From positions 27,265,832 through 27,329,831 of the forward strand of contig NC_091944.1 in assembly GCF_041260155.1 (NCBI RefSeq): a stretch of 64,000 nt of DNA, given 5' to 3'. Position numbers and translations under genes: made by a program. The notes below the pieces were generated by a model, which saw only the letters and a list, made by a program, of their open reading frames with translations, was not told the DNA's origin and made no database searches. This document shows positions 14,179 to 25,510 of this stretch, one piece after another; within the stretch, counting starts at the first letter, position 1, and every line of letters begins with the position of its first letter. The stretch is from Ptychodera flava. Its lineage: Eukaryota; Hemichordata; Enteropneusta; Ptychoderidae.

Positions 14179-14548
14179 TTAAGGCTTTGTGCGCCTCGAA
14201 AGCGAAAGATGTAAAGTTTTGGTCAAATTTTCCTCAAAGAATATTTCAATGATTAGGGGGGGGGGGCTATCCTTCAAAATCAAGAATAAAAATCGGGGGG
14301 TCACCGTGCAAACTTTTGAACTAGAGAAACAAATTACTCAAGATTTACTGATATTTGAAATTCAAGATGGCCGCCATCCCTGTGTTAACTCTATGGAGAG
14401 AAAATAAAATTTTCGAATTTCGAAAAACTAAGCGGTGAAGTTTTCTTACACCAAGAGCTTTAAAATGAACCCCACAAGTGGTAGATCAGAAAAAATTGTA
14501 AAAGTTTGAGAATCCGAATATCTGTCCCCGAGGTGCGTTCTACATTTT
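14179..14548 (-). mobile_element. family A MITE in GH9 A intron 6
   Basis: Reverse-oriented copy, TTAAGGCTTTGTGCGCCTCG to GAGGTGCGTTCTACATTTTA. GH9 B has the empty site, CCCTTTTAAGTCACCGTG on its sense strand near 38,880. This is direct evidence of insertion after duplication. Confidence 0.85.
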
Positions 14549-15267
14549 AGTCACGGTTGTAACAGAGCTCATACTTAGCTACGTTGCAGAATCACAAGAG
14601 ATTACTGTCATAGAATGCAGAAACATGTTCTGTTGCTTACGCCAAATAAAATATATTATGTATTTCTGGTAACCGGGCCTACTCTTTTTAAAACCCTCCG
14701 ACCCTGAACTGTTTTCGCATTTGCAAAAGTCAGTAATAATTTTGCCGAATTTATGCGGTTTTGTCATAGGTCACAATCATATGAAAATACAAAATAAAAA
14801 CCTTTACCGACCTTTATAGTATCTTATTTCCCTAGGGCTTGTTAACGGAAAACGCAATTTATTTTGTTACGCATTATTGCGCTAGGTTCGGTCATGGTAT
14901 AATACCAAAATATTGTGTATGTCCCGGTAAGAAGGCAGGCCGTTGGCAACTCCATTTTTTTAGGACGATTAAAACCCAACGAAAAATCGGGCGTTGATTT
15001 GGCAAAATGTCTAAATTTAACGGGACTTTACTGTAAAAAACCATTAAGTTGTGAACTATTTTCTCTATTATGCCTCAGTTACTGCTGTATAAAATTACGG
15101 GAAAGACGACATACAAGGATTCATTCACGAAATACATGGACACTTTGTTACCTATGAACAGCCCTGACATGTACACAGACGGAGGTTTGTACTTCAGGAA
15201 TGAGTGGGGATCCTTACGATACGCAGGTGAGGGCGCTGACGTTGTTGTCAACGTCGCAAAACCGCAT

Positions 15268-15460
15268 TTAAAGGTATACAGTCACCTGTAATCTTAATAT
15301 GTCCATATATGGTCAAGGGGCGTTCCTTGGTATTGATAATGCTCATGTGAGGGCGCTGTTTTAAAAAGCGGCCACCCGCTTAAAATCTGTGATTGGTTAG
15401 ATTTTCTCTTTCCATGGTTACTGTGGCAAAATTGGAATAAGTGACAGTATGCCTTTAAGC
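15268..15460 (+). mobile_element. family B MITE in GH9 A intron 7
   Basis: Ends TTTAAAGGTATACAGTCACC and GTGACAGTATGCCTTTAA, with the same interior as the copy at 12,585. The GH9 B intron at this point (about 36,400) reads straight across without the element. Confidence 0.8.
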
Positions 15461-17010
15461 AGACAAGTAAGACGCGATCGTTTGGTTTTGCGGGGCTTTG
15501 CGCAGTATCAGTAGTGTTGAAATCTCTTGTGTTCGCGATGACGCAATATTCATAAACTGTGTACCCACAATTGGTTAAAGTTACTATATCTTGGTTACCC
15601 ATAGAACGGTGCTGGCACTATACAATACCGTCGGCGCGATAGTTTTGCTTTTCCACCGGAGCAAAAAGCAGTAATTCGTGAAGTTTGTATATCCAGATGA
15701 CAAACTTCGCCCTTCACCTGACCTAATAAGCCTTGAAGTAAATCCCGGTTTCACAAGAGCGCAAATAATTTGACCGACCAAGACTAAATATTGCCCAATG
15801 TTTCATGAATCTTTTGGTTCTATCCGTGAAATTTGTGCCAAACTTTAAGCAGTTCTCAGCATTTCGTCCATCATCTAGATATAAAGTTTCGTCATCCATT
15901 TCGCAGTTCTTGAAATCGTTCAAATACAACACACAGTGAGTGCATAAATACAGGGGATGCCCAGTGCATTTCACACGGCAAGCAAATAAAGCCAAACATA
16001 TCTGGCAAAAAGTGGTTTTTTAAAAATGCCAGATAGACACGTGATTCATGACACGTCACAAGTTCCCAGTTATGGATATTTCGGTACTATATGTGTTGGC
16101 CAGCAAAGAAGACGACAAAGAAATTTCTATTTGACGTCAAAAAATGTATCCAATAATAATGCCTTGATGATGTGTGACCGCTTTGCATTGTGGAAGACTG
16201 CCAAAAACCTATAATGGGGTCCTCAAATGATATTCCGTTACGCACATGTAGGCAGTAAATAAAATACTGCTCTTAAATTATTTCTCAGTGCCTCAACCTC
16301 AACTACAAAATTAGGGTTTTTAAATGGAAGAATTTCCTAAGTAGCTGTTCTGAGACACAAATACCAAACCTCTACGTGTTGTAGTTTGACGTCTCCAATG
16401 AAAAATCAAACCGATATATTTTGTTTGTGTTTTCTTAACAGCCGGAGCTTCGTTCGTTGGTTTGGTGGCCGCTAAGTACGGATTGAGACCAAATATCTAC
16501 CGGGAATTTGCTTGCAACCAAACAAACTACATGCTCGGCGACAACACAAGGCGAAGTTACGTCGTTGGGTATGGTGTAAACCCACCTTGCCGACCTCACC
16601 ACCGAGCAAGGTATTTCAATATTTGTACTATAAGACATGTATACTGATACAGCGCCCTCGGTGGCGTTAATAATCAAACATCTTTTAGCGTCCAGGTATA
16701 GGGGATGGGCTGTCAACCGAGTCTATTCATTGTGTTGTCTTCGATTTCTAAAATATAATAACAACAAAATTTGACGGTTTTCATTTATCCAGTTCCTGTC
16801 CAGAGCTTGACATTCCTTGTACGAACAAGAATAGCTGGAAGAACCCTGACTGCAATCACCACGTGCTAATCGGAGCCTTGGTCGGCGGACCAAACAAAAC
16901 CGACGACTGGGTTGACAATCGTAAAGACTACATTCACAACGAGGTGGCTTGCGATTACAATGCTGTATTCCAAGGAACAATAGCGGGTAGGTTCACAGTA
17001 GTGCTTGCTA

Positions 17011-17201
17011 AGAGGTATACTGTCACTTGTTCCAATTTTGCCACAGTTACCACAGAAAGAGAAAATCTAACCAATCACAGATTTTAAGCGGGTGGCCGCT
17101 TTTTAAAAACAGCGCCCTCACATGGGCATTTTGAATACCAAGGAACGCCCCTTTGACCATATATGGGCATATTTAAATTACAGGTGACTGTATACCTTTA
17201 A
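17011..17201 (-). mobile_element. family B MITE in GH9 A intron 9
   Basis: Reverse-oriented family B copy running from GAGGTATACTGTCACTTG to GTGACTGTATACCTTTAA. Its right TTAA is also the left TTAA of the family A copy that follows. GH9 B has only the family A copy at this site, so the family B element landed in the flanking TTAA of an older element. Confidence 0.8.
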
Positions 17202-17508
17202 GGTAGAATGCGCCTCGGGTACAAATATTCGAACTCTCGAACTTTTACAATACATTTTGGCCTACAATTTGTTTGGGGCACATTTCGGAAGCTCACAGTG
17301 TAAATACATTTTTCACCTACTTATTCCCATAAAGTCAAGAAAGGTTGACTGTCATTTTAAATGTCAAGTGTCGGCAAATATTGGGTAATTTGTTTCTGTA
17401 TGCCAAACTTTGCACAGTGACTCACTTTTTTTATTCTTGAGCAAAAGTTTAAACCACAGTCCCGGACTTTATTTAAATCTTTCAATTTCAAGGCGCGAGC
17501 TACCTTAA
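17198..17508 (+). mobile_element. family A MITE in GH9 A intron 9
   Basis: TTAAGGTAGAATGCGCCTCG to GGCGCGAGCTACCTTAA. The mirror copy in GH9 B intron 9 is at about 34,648-34,943, so this insertion predates the duplication. Confidence 0.8.
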
Positions 17509-18249
17509 GACCGATGGGTGTTTCAACGATGAACTTCCGTAGACCGCACGGGATTTTGAAATTGAAAGTGTAGATGATCAGCATTCCTCACTCCGAGAGA
17601 TCCGGATGTTGCAATTTTGAAAATACACTTTATGCTCTTCTAAAATGTGAATTGAATGTTAGATTGCTATATCTTTGGCGTGACAATAACTGTTACTGTC
17701 ATCGTTTTCTGCTTTAGAAAATAAGCATATTCGTCCTCTTTTTACGAAATTATGAAAGTATTAATGTTAGTCTTGTAGACATAATACATAGTGAGTAATA
17801 CATATCAATATATACTATTTCTAGACTACAAATTCATTGTCAGGGGTAACTCTGGATATAACACATAGATCCGGTTGGCGAGTTGAATGATATGAGTTTT
17901 AGCATGTTAGGGAGTCACTAAGTTTAATACTGGAAAACACAAGATACATTTTGTAGAACTCTAACAAGTCATTGATTGCGTCTTGTCAGGTCTTGCTCAG
18001 GCCAGCATAGACGGACAACTTCCACCAGCCTGTTACGTCCTCAGCCACGAACTGTGAATCACGGAACAAAGTCTGGGCACGTCGCGAATGAAACGGCTGA
18101 AATCCGAAATGACAATTTCCAACGGATGACGATACCTACCATGCATCTATACTTACTACTTCTAGTTCGTCATGTAATAGAATGCATTTGTTTTATCTTC
18201 TGTGATACATCTTCAACTTAGTTAGCTTTTATCTTCTGAATGAAGAAAC

Positions 18250-19094
18250 TAAACGTGAATTACAGATTTCAACACGACCAAATTAGATACACAATGTGCA
18301 AAGTAACGATGAAGAATGTCCTTTCATATGCCACTCCATACAGGCATTTCATGTGATGTATTAATTTACCTATACTTAAACATTCAATACATTTGTCTCT
18401 TTAAATCATTTTAAATTGTATCTTGTTTCTTATCAGGAAGCTATGTTGTATATTTTACCCTGGCAAATAAAGCATTAAAAATTAAAATTATATCAAAATT
18501 TCCCATCAGTTCTTGTTTGTTTGAAATTGCGTCTGATATTTGACTTTCGAGGTGACAAAAATAAAATGACCACAGTAAGTCCAGAGAAACATGCAAAACT
18601 AAAGCGCACTACAGCTTGTGTTACACATCAGGCTCCTTTCGTGTGCCAAGGAAACTGTTTGCTATTCTTCTCCAGTAGACGTCTTTGTTAAAAGTACTGT
18701 AACCTCCGGCAACTTAATTGTCATGCAAGCCATTAGCATAAAAGGCTAACGAGATCTACTCCTAAAACACATCTTAGTACCATGTTCCATTCCTGTCAGT
18801 GTAACCAATGTCGGGATATCGAACCTACAGACAGACAATTATGGAAACACTCATAGATAGACTAGACAACTGTTAGACATGAGTCTGCATCAAAAAATAA
18901 ACTGTTCAGTATTTTCATGCAACAGAAGCTTCTTTAAGTCATGAAATTTTATCTATACATTTTCACGAAAATTCTATATTTAGGTCTTTGTGACATAGTT
19001 TTCGCATAGCAGCATTTTCCTGTATTAGGTTGAAAGCTGCTTTATTGTCTTCAATATAGACTCCCTCTAAGTCCAGTTTTGGCGTACGTCGGTT
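18250..19094. repeat. GH9/MCT intergenic sequence, three copies in window
   Basis: The stretch beginning near GAAGAATGTCCTTTCATA recurs in reverse at about 33.1-33.75 kb and in the same orientation at about 55.79-56.8 kb. It holds the 3' UTR of GH9 (left part) and of the opposing MCT gene (right part). It is the best evidence that a tail-to-tail GH9/MCT unit was copied more than once. Confidence 0.75.
18466..18471 (+). terminator. polyadenylation signal of GH9 A
   Basis: AATAAA in the context AAATAAAGCATT, 409 nt after the stop codon. The mirror of this signal is present downstream of GH9 B at 33,575-33,580. Confidence 0.6.
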
Positions 19095-19274
19095 TCATTC
19101 GTTTCACTTGTGTGCCACCTTCATGTCTACGTCTGTATCTCCCGATTACAACTTTCTTTCACATTGACCTCGCTTGCTAATTCGATCTACTAGTGGAAAT
19201 GTCACAGATGCAAGTATTTCGAATCCTCCCGCTAACCAGTAATATCCATCGTAAATGTTGGAAGTATCGAGTAG
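19095..19274 (-). pseudogene. MCT copy C, remnant of last exon
   Basis: The reverse strand matches exon 6 of MCT B from about SNIYDGYYWLAGG onward, with similar 3' UTR beyond it. The acceptor AG and first bases of the exon are lost (the sequence reads TTTTTTGGCTACTCGATAC), about 15 bases of the last membrane helix are deleted, and AAGTTGTAA gives a stop earlier than in MCT B. Intron-like homology continues to about 19,645 and then ends at a junction. The rest of the gene is missing. It is non-functional. Confidence 0.8.
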
Positions 19275-19543
19275 CCAAAAAAGCGGGGAAAAGGGATATC
19301 ATCGAACGTGCAAAATCTTATTGTCCGTAAAGTTGACGAAAGGATGTTAGTGTACATAATGTAGGTTGGTTGGTGAATAATATAAAATTTCTCGTATTGC
19401 GCAAGAGTAGACAAACCCGTCGTGGCTATGGTTTTACGCTTCAAACAGTGGTGGCGGCCGCACTCAGACGTTTTCAGTTAGATCTTAGGACACCCATGTT
19501 AATCTTGGATTGCCCAAACTGATTGCTGTGAAGTGTTGGAGGA

Positions 19544-19645
19544 TATACGCACCTCGGGGACAGATGTTCGAACTCTCAAATTTTAACAATAGTTTCCTGG
19601 TCTAAAGCTGTTGTGGGCTCATTATAAAGCTCGTTAAGTAAGTGA
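19544..19645 (+). mobile_element. truncated family A MITE at the duplication junction
   Basis: Starts ATACGCACCTCGGGGACAG, as in MCT B intron 5 at 57,245. It is cut off at about 19,645, where the sequence switches to the reverse complement of MCT B intron 1 (about 62.1 kb). Confidence 0.6.
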
Positions 19646-20221
19646 ACATACAGATACAAATAACACATGCAGAGTGCAAGTGGAACTAAGGCTCCTTGCT
19701 AAAGCTCTCGGTATGTACCAAATATGGTTCCGCTAGATATGACGAGGTTCTATGAACTTTGGTCCACAGGACATTTTGTTTTTTCGTGAAGTTAGTCATT
19801 TTCAAGGTGCATATGTGATTTTCAAAGGAATTGCAGACATCTCTATACCATTTGGAGCTAAAGTCTCTCAAACTGGGTTTCATTATTCAGCATCACAACT
19901 CTGAAATAATCTACCATGTAGCATCAGGAATGTTGTCTCGAATTGTGCCTCAGAAACGAAAAGTGAATAACTATTTACACAGTGTTCTTGTCACAATATC
20001 AAACAATGAGTTCCGTTAGTTTTGTCCCGTGTTTTGGTAATCTTTCTTGGATTATTTTGTTTCTCTATTAATTGTCAATTTTGCGTGTGTTTTGTTCACT
20101 GTCATTTGAAGTCGTGTAAGTATTATTTTGGACCACAATGAAAATAAGTCTGTAGACTTTTCAGCGTTATCCATCCATTGGACAAAAAGTTTTTCATCGT
20201 GAGTATTGTTAATCCGTGTTA

Positions 20222-20544
20222 GGCCAAAAAAAAGAAAGAAAGTTTCTGGTCAGGTCCTTCTTTAAAAAATGGTGCGGCGACGCGCATTTTATTTTATTTT
20301 ATTTTTTTTTTTTTTCTCTCAAGGGAGGGAGAAGGGTCAGTTTTATAGTTTTATCAATATAGTCACATATATACTGTTCATGCAGTCACTGATCATGCCC
20401 CCAAAGAATTTTCTCTTTCTCTTCAGCCATTTTGGTTTGGTGTCAGCCACGGCCGCCGGCCACAAACAGAAAAAAAAGGGTGACGCGCTGTTGTTCAAGT
20501 GACGCGCGCGCTGACCAGAAACATTTCTTTTTCTTTTTTTGGCC
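20222..20544. mobile_element. 323-bp MITE with TTA target duplication
   Basis: Inverted ends GGCCAAAAAAAAGAAAGAAA and its complement, followed inward by TTTCTGGTCAG on both sides. Flanked by TTA at 20219-20221 and 20545-20547. MCT B intron 1 lacks it. GGCC ends and a TTA duplication fit a PIF/Harbinger-type non-autonomous element (inference). ORFs read across it are low-complexity artefacts. Confidence 0.75.
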
Positions 20545-20678
20545 TTAGCATTTTTTATACTTTTTTTTACTATTAAGTGCAAAATTAATAAGTAAATAAT
20601 ATAAAATGAATAAATAATACATAAACAAATTGTAAAGAAATAAATGAATAAAAATCGAAGTTTACGCTGCTATTACTT

Positions 20679-21017
20679 TAAGGCAGGATGTGCGTCCCTG
20701 GACGTATATTCGGACACTCAAATTTTACAATACTTTTCTGATCTACCACATGTGGGATGGTAGCCTCATTATATTGCAGCAAGGAGTTTCACAATTTTTA
20801 TTTTTCCGAATATCGAAAATTAATTTTTCCCCACAGAGTTAACATAGGAATGACGGCCATTTTGAATTTCAAATCTTGGTAAAAGTCGAGCGATTTGTTT
20901 TTCTAGACCCATAGTTTTGACGATGGCCCCTCACTTTTATTCTTGACCTGGTAATAGTTTTCTTAAGAAAAGTTTGAGAAAACGTTCAAGTCTTGTTTTG
21001 AATCGCGTCCTACCTTC
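20679..21017 (+). mobile_element. family A MITE upstream of MCT A exon 2
   Basis: Starts TTTAAGGCAGGATGTGCGTC and ends GAATCGCGTCCTACCTTCAA. The mirror copy in MCT B intron 1 is at about 61,515-61,858. Confidence 0.7.
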
Positions 21018-24000
21018 AAAGAACTCACCCGACTTAGCGCTGCATTTCCTGTTTGTGTCTAGATATGGCAGAATGGGGACAACTTAATTCCTTTAGCTAA
21101 TAGAGCATGTTGTACGTCTTTCTTTTTATCGTGTGCAGCATGGATAATGGAAATATATCGCGTGGTTTGGGTGATATCTACAAGCTATGGAGTTGCCTTG
21201 GCTAAAATATTCGGAAATAGGAAAACTGCTATTGCAGCAGGTGTTGCGTCATTAAGAATTTTTGCCAGCGCTTTCATGACAAAGCACTATCAATTATACA
21301 TCACTTATGGATTGATTACGGGTGAGAATACATTTACAGTTTCCGATATCAGAGAGTGCGATCTTCAAATCTACATACCGTTTGCAATTAGAAACCCTAA
21401 CCAAATATTTTTCTTTGCAAAGAAACAGTTTATTGTGCCCATTTTCTATAAACGCGATTGGAACTTATTTGGGATAATCGGACTAACATATTTTTCAAAT
21501 TTCTCAAAAGCGTTAGATGCCATATAGCTGAATGTTGTAACATTAAAAGTTACTCATGAAAGCAAGTGTGTAACGTTAAAAGAAAAGCAAATGAGCTTAC
21601 ATCTGCAGGTTAAAACGACCTTACTTTACCATCCAATTATCCCAAATTAGTTCCAATCGTGTTTATAAACACTTGCATTTGGAATCAACGATAGTTCGCC
21701 GCTGTGACATTGCAATAAAGTGTATTACAGGCAAAATCGCTGTCTGAAACGGGAATACTATCCAAGACATACAACCAATGTATGTCAATAAATCACACGA
21801 ATGAGTGATCCCCGAACCACAACAACATCGAAAAATTGCCAATTATTCTTCTTCTGGTGCAGCCCAAAAAAAGACGAATGTAGATTTCATTATATGCATT
21901 TGAATATTTTGGTTACTTTAGAGCCCCATTAGCTATAACTTTAGATGTATTATCAATAATTTTTGCGCAGTTTGCAAAATACAATTTCTTATTATATACA
22001 CCCAACAACCAAATTGCAGTGCCTAATATTGTTAAACTTGTCAAGACAGCGTGTATGTGTATAAAGCTTAATGTAATTGATGAAAGCCGAATCCGAATTC
22101 TAGTCCGGACTAGAATTCATTTGTCAACAACAACACGCCATACTGTGTACAACGTGTCATCTTTTGAAGCCTAATACATTGTATTTAAACATACGTTTGT
22201 GCGGAGAACAAGAATTTTTTTTGTTTTCTGCAACAATAATAACAAAAAGATTATCAAAAGTTACAGTGAAGTAAAAGAAATTCGCTGTTATTTTTTTGTT
22301 TTCTTTGATTTTTTTTACATTTAATTCTCTATAACGAAAGAGGCATTAATTTAATTGTCTGCTTTATCATACAGGAATAGGACTTGGTCTCACGAATGTG
22401 GTTTACATTGAAATTGTGAGCATGTATTTTAACAAGCGTTTATCCGTTGCTATCGGACTAGCCTTGCCAGGGACCGGCGCTGGGCAGTTATTTTTCAGCA
22501 TCGTGACTCAAATATTGGTCGACCAATACAGCTGGAGAGGAACCCAGCTGATTCTATCTGGAATAATGTCAAATGCGTGTGTGGTTGGCGCCCTCCTGCG
22601 ACCGTTGAAAAATGGACATTCCAACATGTGACATGTCAGCTGGAAATAATGATGTGACCGATTCAGGATCTAACAGAACTTTTCCAGGCTGCTTGAAGTC
22701 ATGTCTGATTGCAGTATACGATTTTTCATTATTCAAATCACCAACGTTTGTAGTAATTGGTATTATATCAATCACACTGGGTTGTGGAACAACTGCAGGT
22801 AACATACATCTTGTAAGTACAGTCACCATTGTGATTATTTTAGAGACAGAAACTCTTTTTTCTTAACCCGACCAAGGCAATAATATTGCAACCCAAAAGT
22901 TACCCACTCGAAACAGGAAGATGTAATTTCTCCCCCTTGGTTTTTTCGCTTTTACACTTTAATAATCACTATTTTGTAAGGGGAATTTTGCCTCTGTGCC
23001 AGTTACTCTGCTTTTATGACTTCTTTTATATTATTAAAGGAAATCAACAGCAGTACCTAAAGTAGCCAACAACTGACTTTCATTTTGCTGGTCACGAAAA
23101 ATCAAATGTGCCATCAACAATCCCTCTGTATTAATGGTATAACTGACGTTCTGTAAGCAAACATGGCTGACACGCCACTGTGCCCTGATGTGGATTTATG
23201 GAAATATTCGGTGACATAGTAAGGGTTATAAAGTTAGCAAATTTGAAAGTTGTACATGGCATCTGACTGTTACTCCCTTATAATTTACGGATTGTAATAT
23301 CAGGCATAAAAATATTGGATGCCATCTATGATCATATTCAAATTAATTACATTGATTGAACAATTTTCTCGAGGTAAGGCGAGCACGTGATTACGGTATC
23401 TCTGACACCCAAAGTGCATACATACCGGCTGTCATGGGATTGGCGCTGATGATAGGTCAAACAGGTGTAGGTGCTGTTAGTCACATGAAAAATCCCTCCG
23501 TTTATACCCTATACTCTGTGCATGTTTCTGGCCCGTATATCCTTAATATTTAGCATTTACATAAGAAACTTTACAGGTAAAAAATTGATTAACTTCCTTT
23601 ATGTTGAATGGTGCGTTGTACGTCGGGAGATATAATGCCATCGGTTATCTTTTACAAACGTGTTGCACAAAGCACAAACTGGTCTCACAGTGATACATTG
23701 AAACAAACCGACCCACCCTAGACAACCAACTCGAGAGCTGAATGCGTTGGATGGTCGTCACTGTTTCGTAATCAGCAGAACACGTTCCGTCGTAGCAATG
23801 TTACTTCAGATGATCACTTGGAAATAACGGTACAATGTCTTCTCACTGTAAATTATAAACCCTTTCCTCAGCGAGGTACTTGATAAAAAAGCCATTGGGT
23901 GGGCAGAGAGTGTGGTTTAGTTATCTCGGAGTTTACCGATGGGGAGGGCAAAGCGGTTGACATAATGGCAGTGGCAGGTTTTACTGTTATAAACTCAAAC

Positions 24001-24765
24001 AAAGAGTTATTTGAAAGACATCTCTGTTTACAATATCTCGAAATCAATTGACTTACTCTTCCCGACCTGTATGTGTACGTGTAAAACGTATATGTGCATT
24101 CCTGACAGTGTACACCCGTAAATATACATTTATCCTCTATATGATTTGTCAATATATTGTATCTTATCACAAATTATAAGATCAAAGGAAATTTCTATCG
24201 ACCATTTATTATTGTTATTTTTTTCCTAAGAATGCCTTCCACAACAAAGAGAAAAAAACCTCTCTTCATTATCAACAATCTATTCTCGTCATATTCCGTA
24301 CGCAATTTTCGTCAATCATTCCCGAATAATCGTTGTTTCGTGCCTTCTAACGCACAGCCCAGATCGTCTCCATCGCCATATTTGGTATATGTAACGGTGG
24401 ATATGTGGTACTCAGTTCCATCATGGTGAAGTAATCCTTCGGAAGTGACAGACTGGGGCATGCCATGTCTCTACTAAAGTCATGCAAGGAATGATGACGC
24501 TATTTTTCAGTCCGCCAGGAGGTAAAATTATCGTCTTAATGTTGAGAGATCGACACAAGTGTGTTGGGACAGACAGCGCCACGCATTTGCTAAAGTATGT
24601 ATGCACCTTTTTGACGAGTACAATGACAGCATTGCTACATTGAGCGAGTGACATATTATTCTCTAACATTTTTTCAGAAAAACAAATGTGTGCCCCCTCC
24701 CGAGCATTGCCATGGTTACCGTCATTTCTCCGTATCAGTGAATGATTTCCACAACAGAATGTCCT

Positions 24766-24905
24766 TTTAAAGTTGTACGCGCCTCGAAACTGAAAGATTT
24801 AAAATTTTGCTTGAATTTTTCCTAAAACAAACTTTAAATCATTGTGTGCCAAAATTAACCCATAGAAATCAGAGCTCATCTCCTAAACTTTTGGTGAAAC
24901 AATTA
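24766..24905 (-). mobile_element. partial family A MITE in MCT A intron 5
   Basis: Begins TTTTAAAGTTGTACGCGCCTC and is recognisable for about 140 bp. It corresponds to the insertion seen at 57,245-57,575 in MCT B. Confidence 0.5.
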
Positions 24906-24914
24906 ATTCGTTCT

Positions 24915-25053
24915 GCCGATCAAAGCGGAGGCTTATCGCCTTGACCAAATAACTCGTTAGTAGCTCATAAGGTTGTGTCCGCCTTTTACCTTATGACCTG
25001 CTAACGAGTTATTTGGTCAGGGCGATAAACCTCCACTTTACGGTCAATGAATA
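24915..25053. repeat. foldback element in MCT A intron 5
   Basis: Two arms of about 60 bp, including TTATCGCCTTGACCAAATAA and CTCGTTAG, pair around a short centre (TGTGTCCGCCTTTT). No such hairpin is seen in MCT B intron 5. It is probably a small palindromic MITE. Confidence 0.75.
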
Positions 25054-25510
25054 ATGAAGCTTTTGCACGTTCGATGATATCCTTTTGTTTTCTGTAGGTT
25101 GGAGACGCGATAGTTCAAACATTTACGATGGATATTATTGGTTAGCTGGAGGAATCGAAACACTTGCATCTGTGCTAGCTGCGATACTTCCACAAGTGGA
25201 TCGAATTAGCAAGCGAGGTCAAAGTGAAAGAAAGTTGTAATCGAGAGATACAGACGCAGACATGAAGGTGGCACACAAGTTAAACGAATGAAATCATCGC
25301 CAAAACTGGACATAGAGGGAGTCTATATTGAAGACAATAAAACGGCTTTTAAAGTAACACAGGAAAATGTTGCTGTTGGAAGAGTCCTTATGTGAAAATA
25401 AGTCAAAATGATATATTGCCTTTAAATCTGTACACTGTGTTCCCAACATCAATGTCCCAAGAAGACTGACACGGAGACCGTGAACGTGACAAACAACTGT
25501 CACACTTGTT

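Larger units (their letters stand above)
8110..18057 (+). pseudogene. GH9 endoglucanase, copy A, ten exons with two frameshifts
   Basis: Secreted beta-1,4-glucan hydrolase family. Exons: 8110-8317, 9911-10078, 10996-11181, 11455-11617, 13593-13688, 13813-13975, 15079-15226, 16442-16610, 16793-16986, 17990-18057, all with GT/AG borders and phases matching copy B. It encodes a signal peptide ([18 protein letters not shown]), an acidic pro-region ending SPVKRD, the DAGD active-site motif split over exons 2/3, the GH9 signature [17 protein letters not shown] in exon 8 and [19 protein letters not shown] in exon 9, where the Glu (GAG, 16941-16943) is the family's catalytic acid. Compared with copy B, exon 3 has one extra base (CCAGGATGC near 11,073) and exon 5 lacks one (near 13,670). 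The first shift runs into TGA within exon 3. The two shifts cancel in length, so a consensus-sequence error is possible. Otherwise this is a recent pseudogene. Confidence 0.87.
21139..25240 (+). pseudogene. MCT copy A (SLC16-like), exon 1 missing, several lesions
   Basis: Exon homologues of MCT B exons 2-6: 21139-21321, 22375-22812, 23374-23576, 24358-24521, 25098-25240, with splice sites kept. The first is in frame, one leucine short (ITYGLITG at its end). Exon 3 keeps the carrier motif YFNKRLSVAIGLALPGTG but has lost about 125 bases of the large cytoplasmic loop, which shifts the frame into TGA at 22,629. Exon 4 has five A's where MCT B has seven (about 23,490), a two-base frameshift. Exon 5 has TAA where MCT B reads Leu-Leu, then a one-base deletion (AAAGTCATG). 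Exon 6 stops at AAGTTGTAA. No exon 1 exists left of the junction near 19,645. Clear pseudogene; its 3' region is further split by a 7.6-kb insertion. Confidence 0.9.

Noticed and set aside
21147..21527. Stand-alone 126-codon protein starting at 21,147
   Set aside because: It is MCT A exon 2 read through its donor at 21,322 into the intron.
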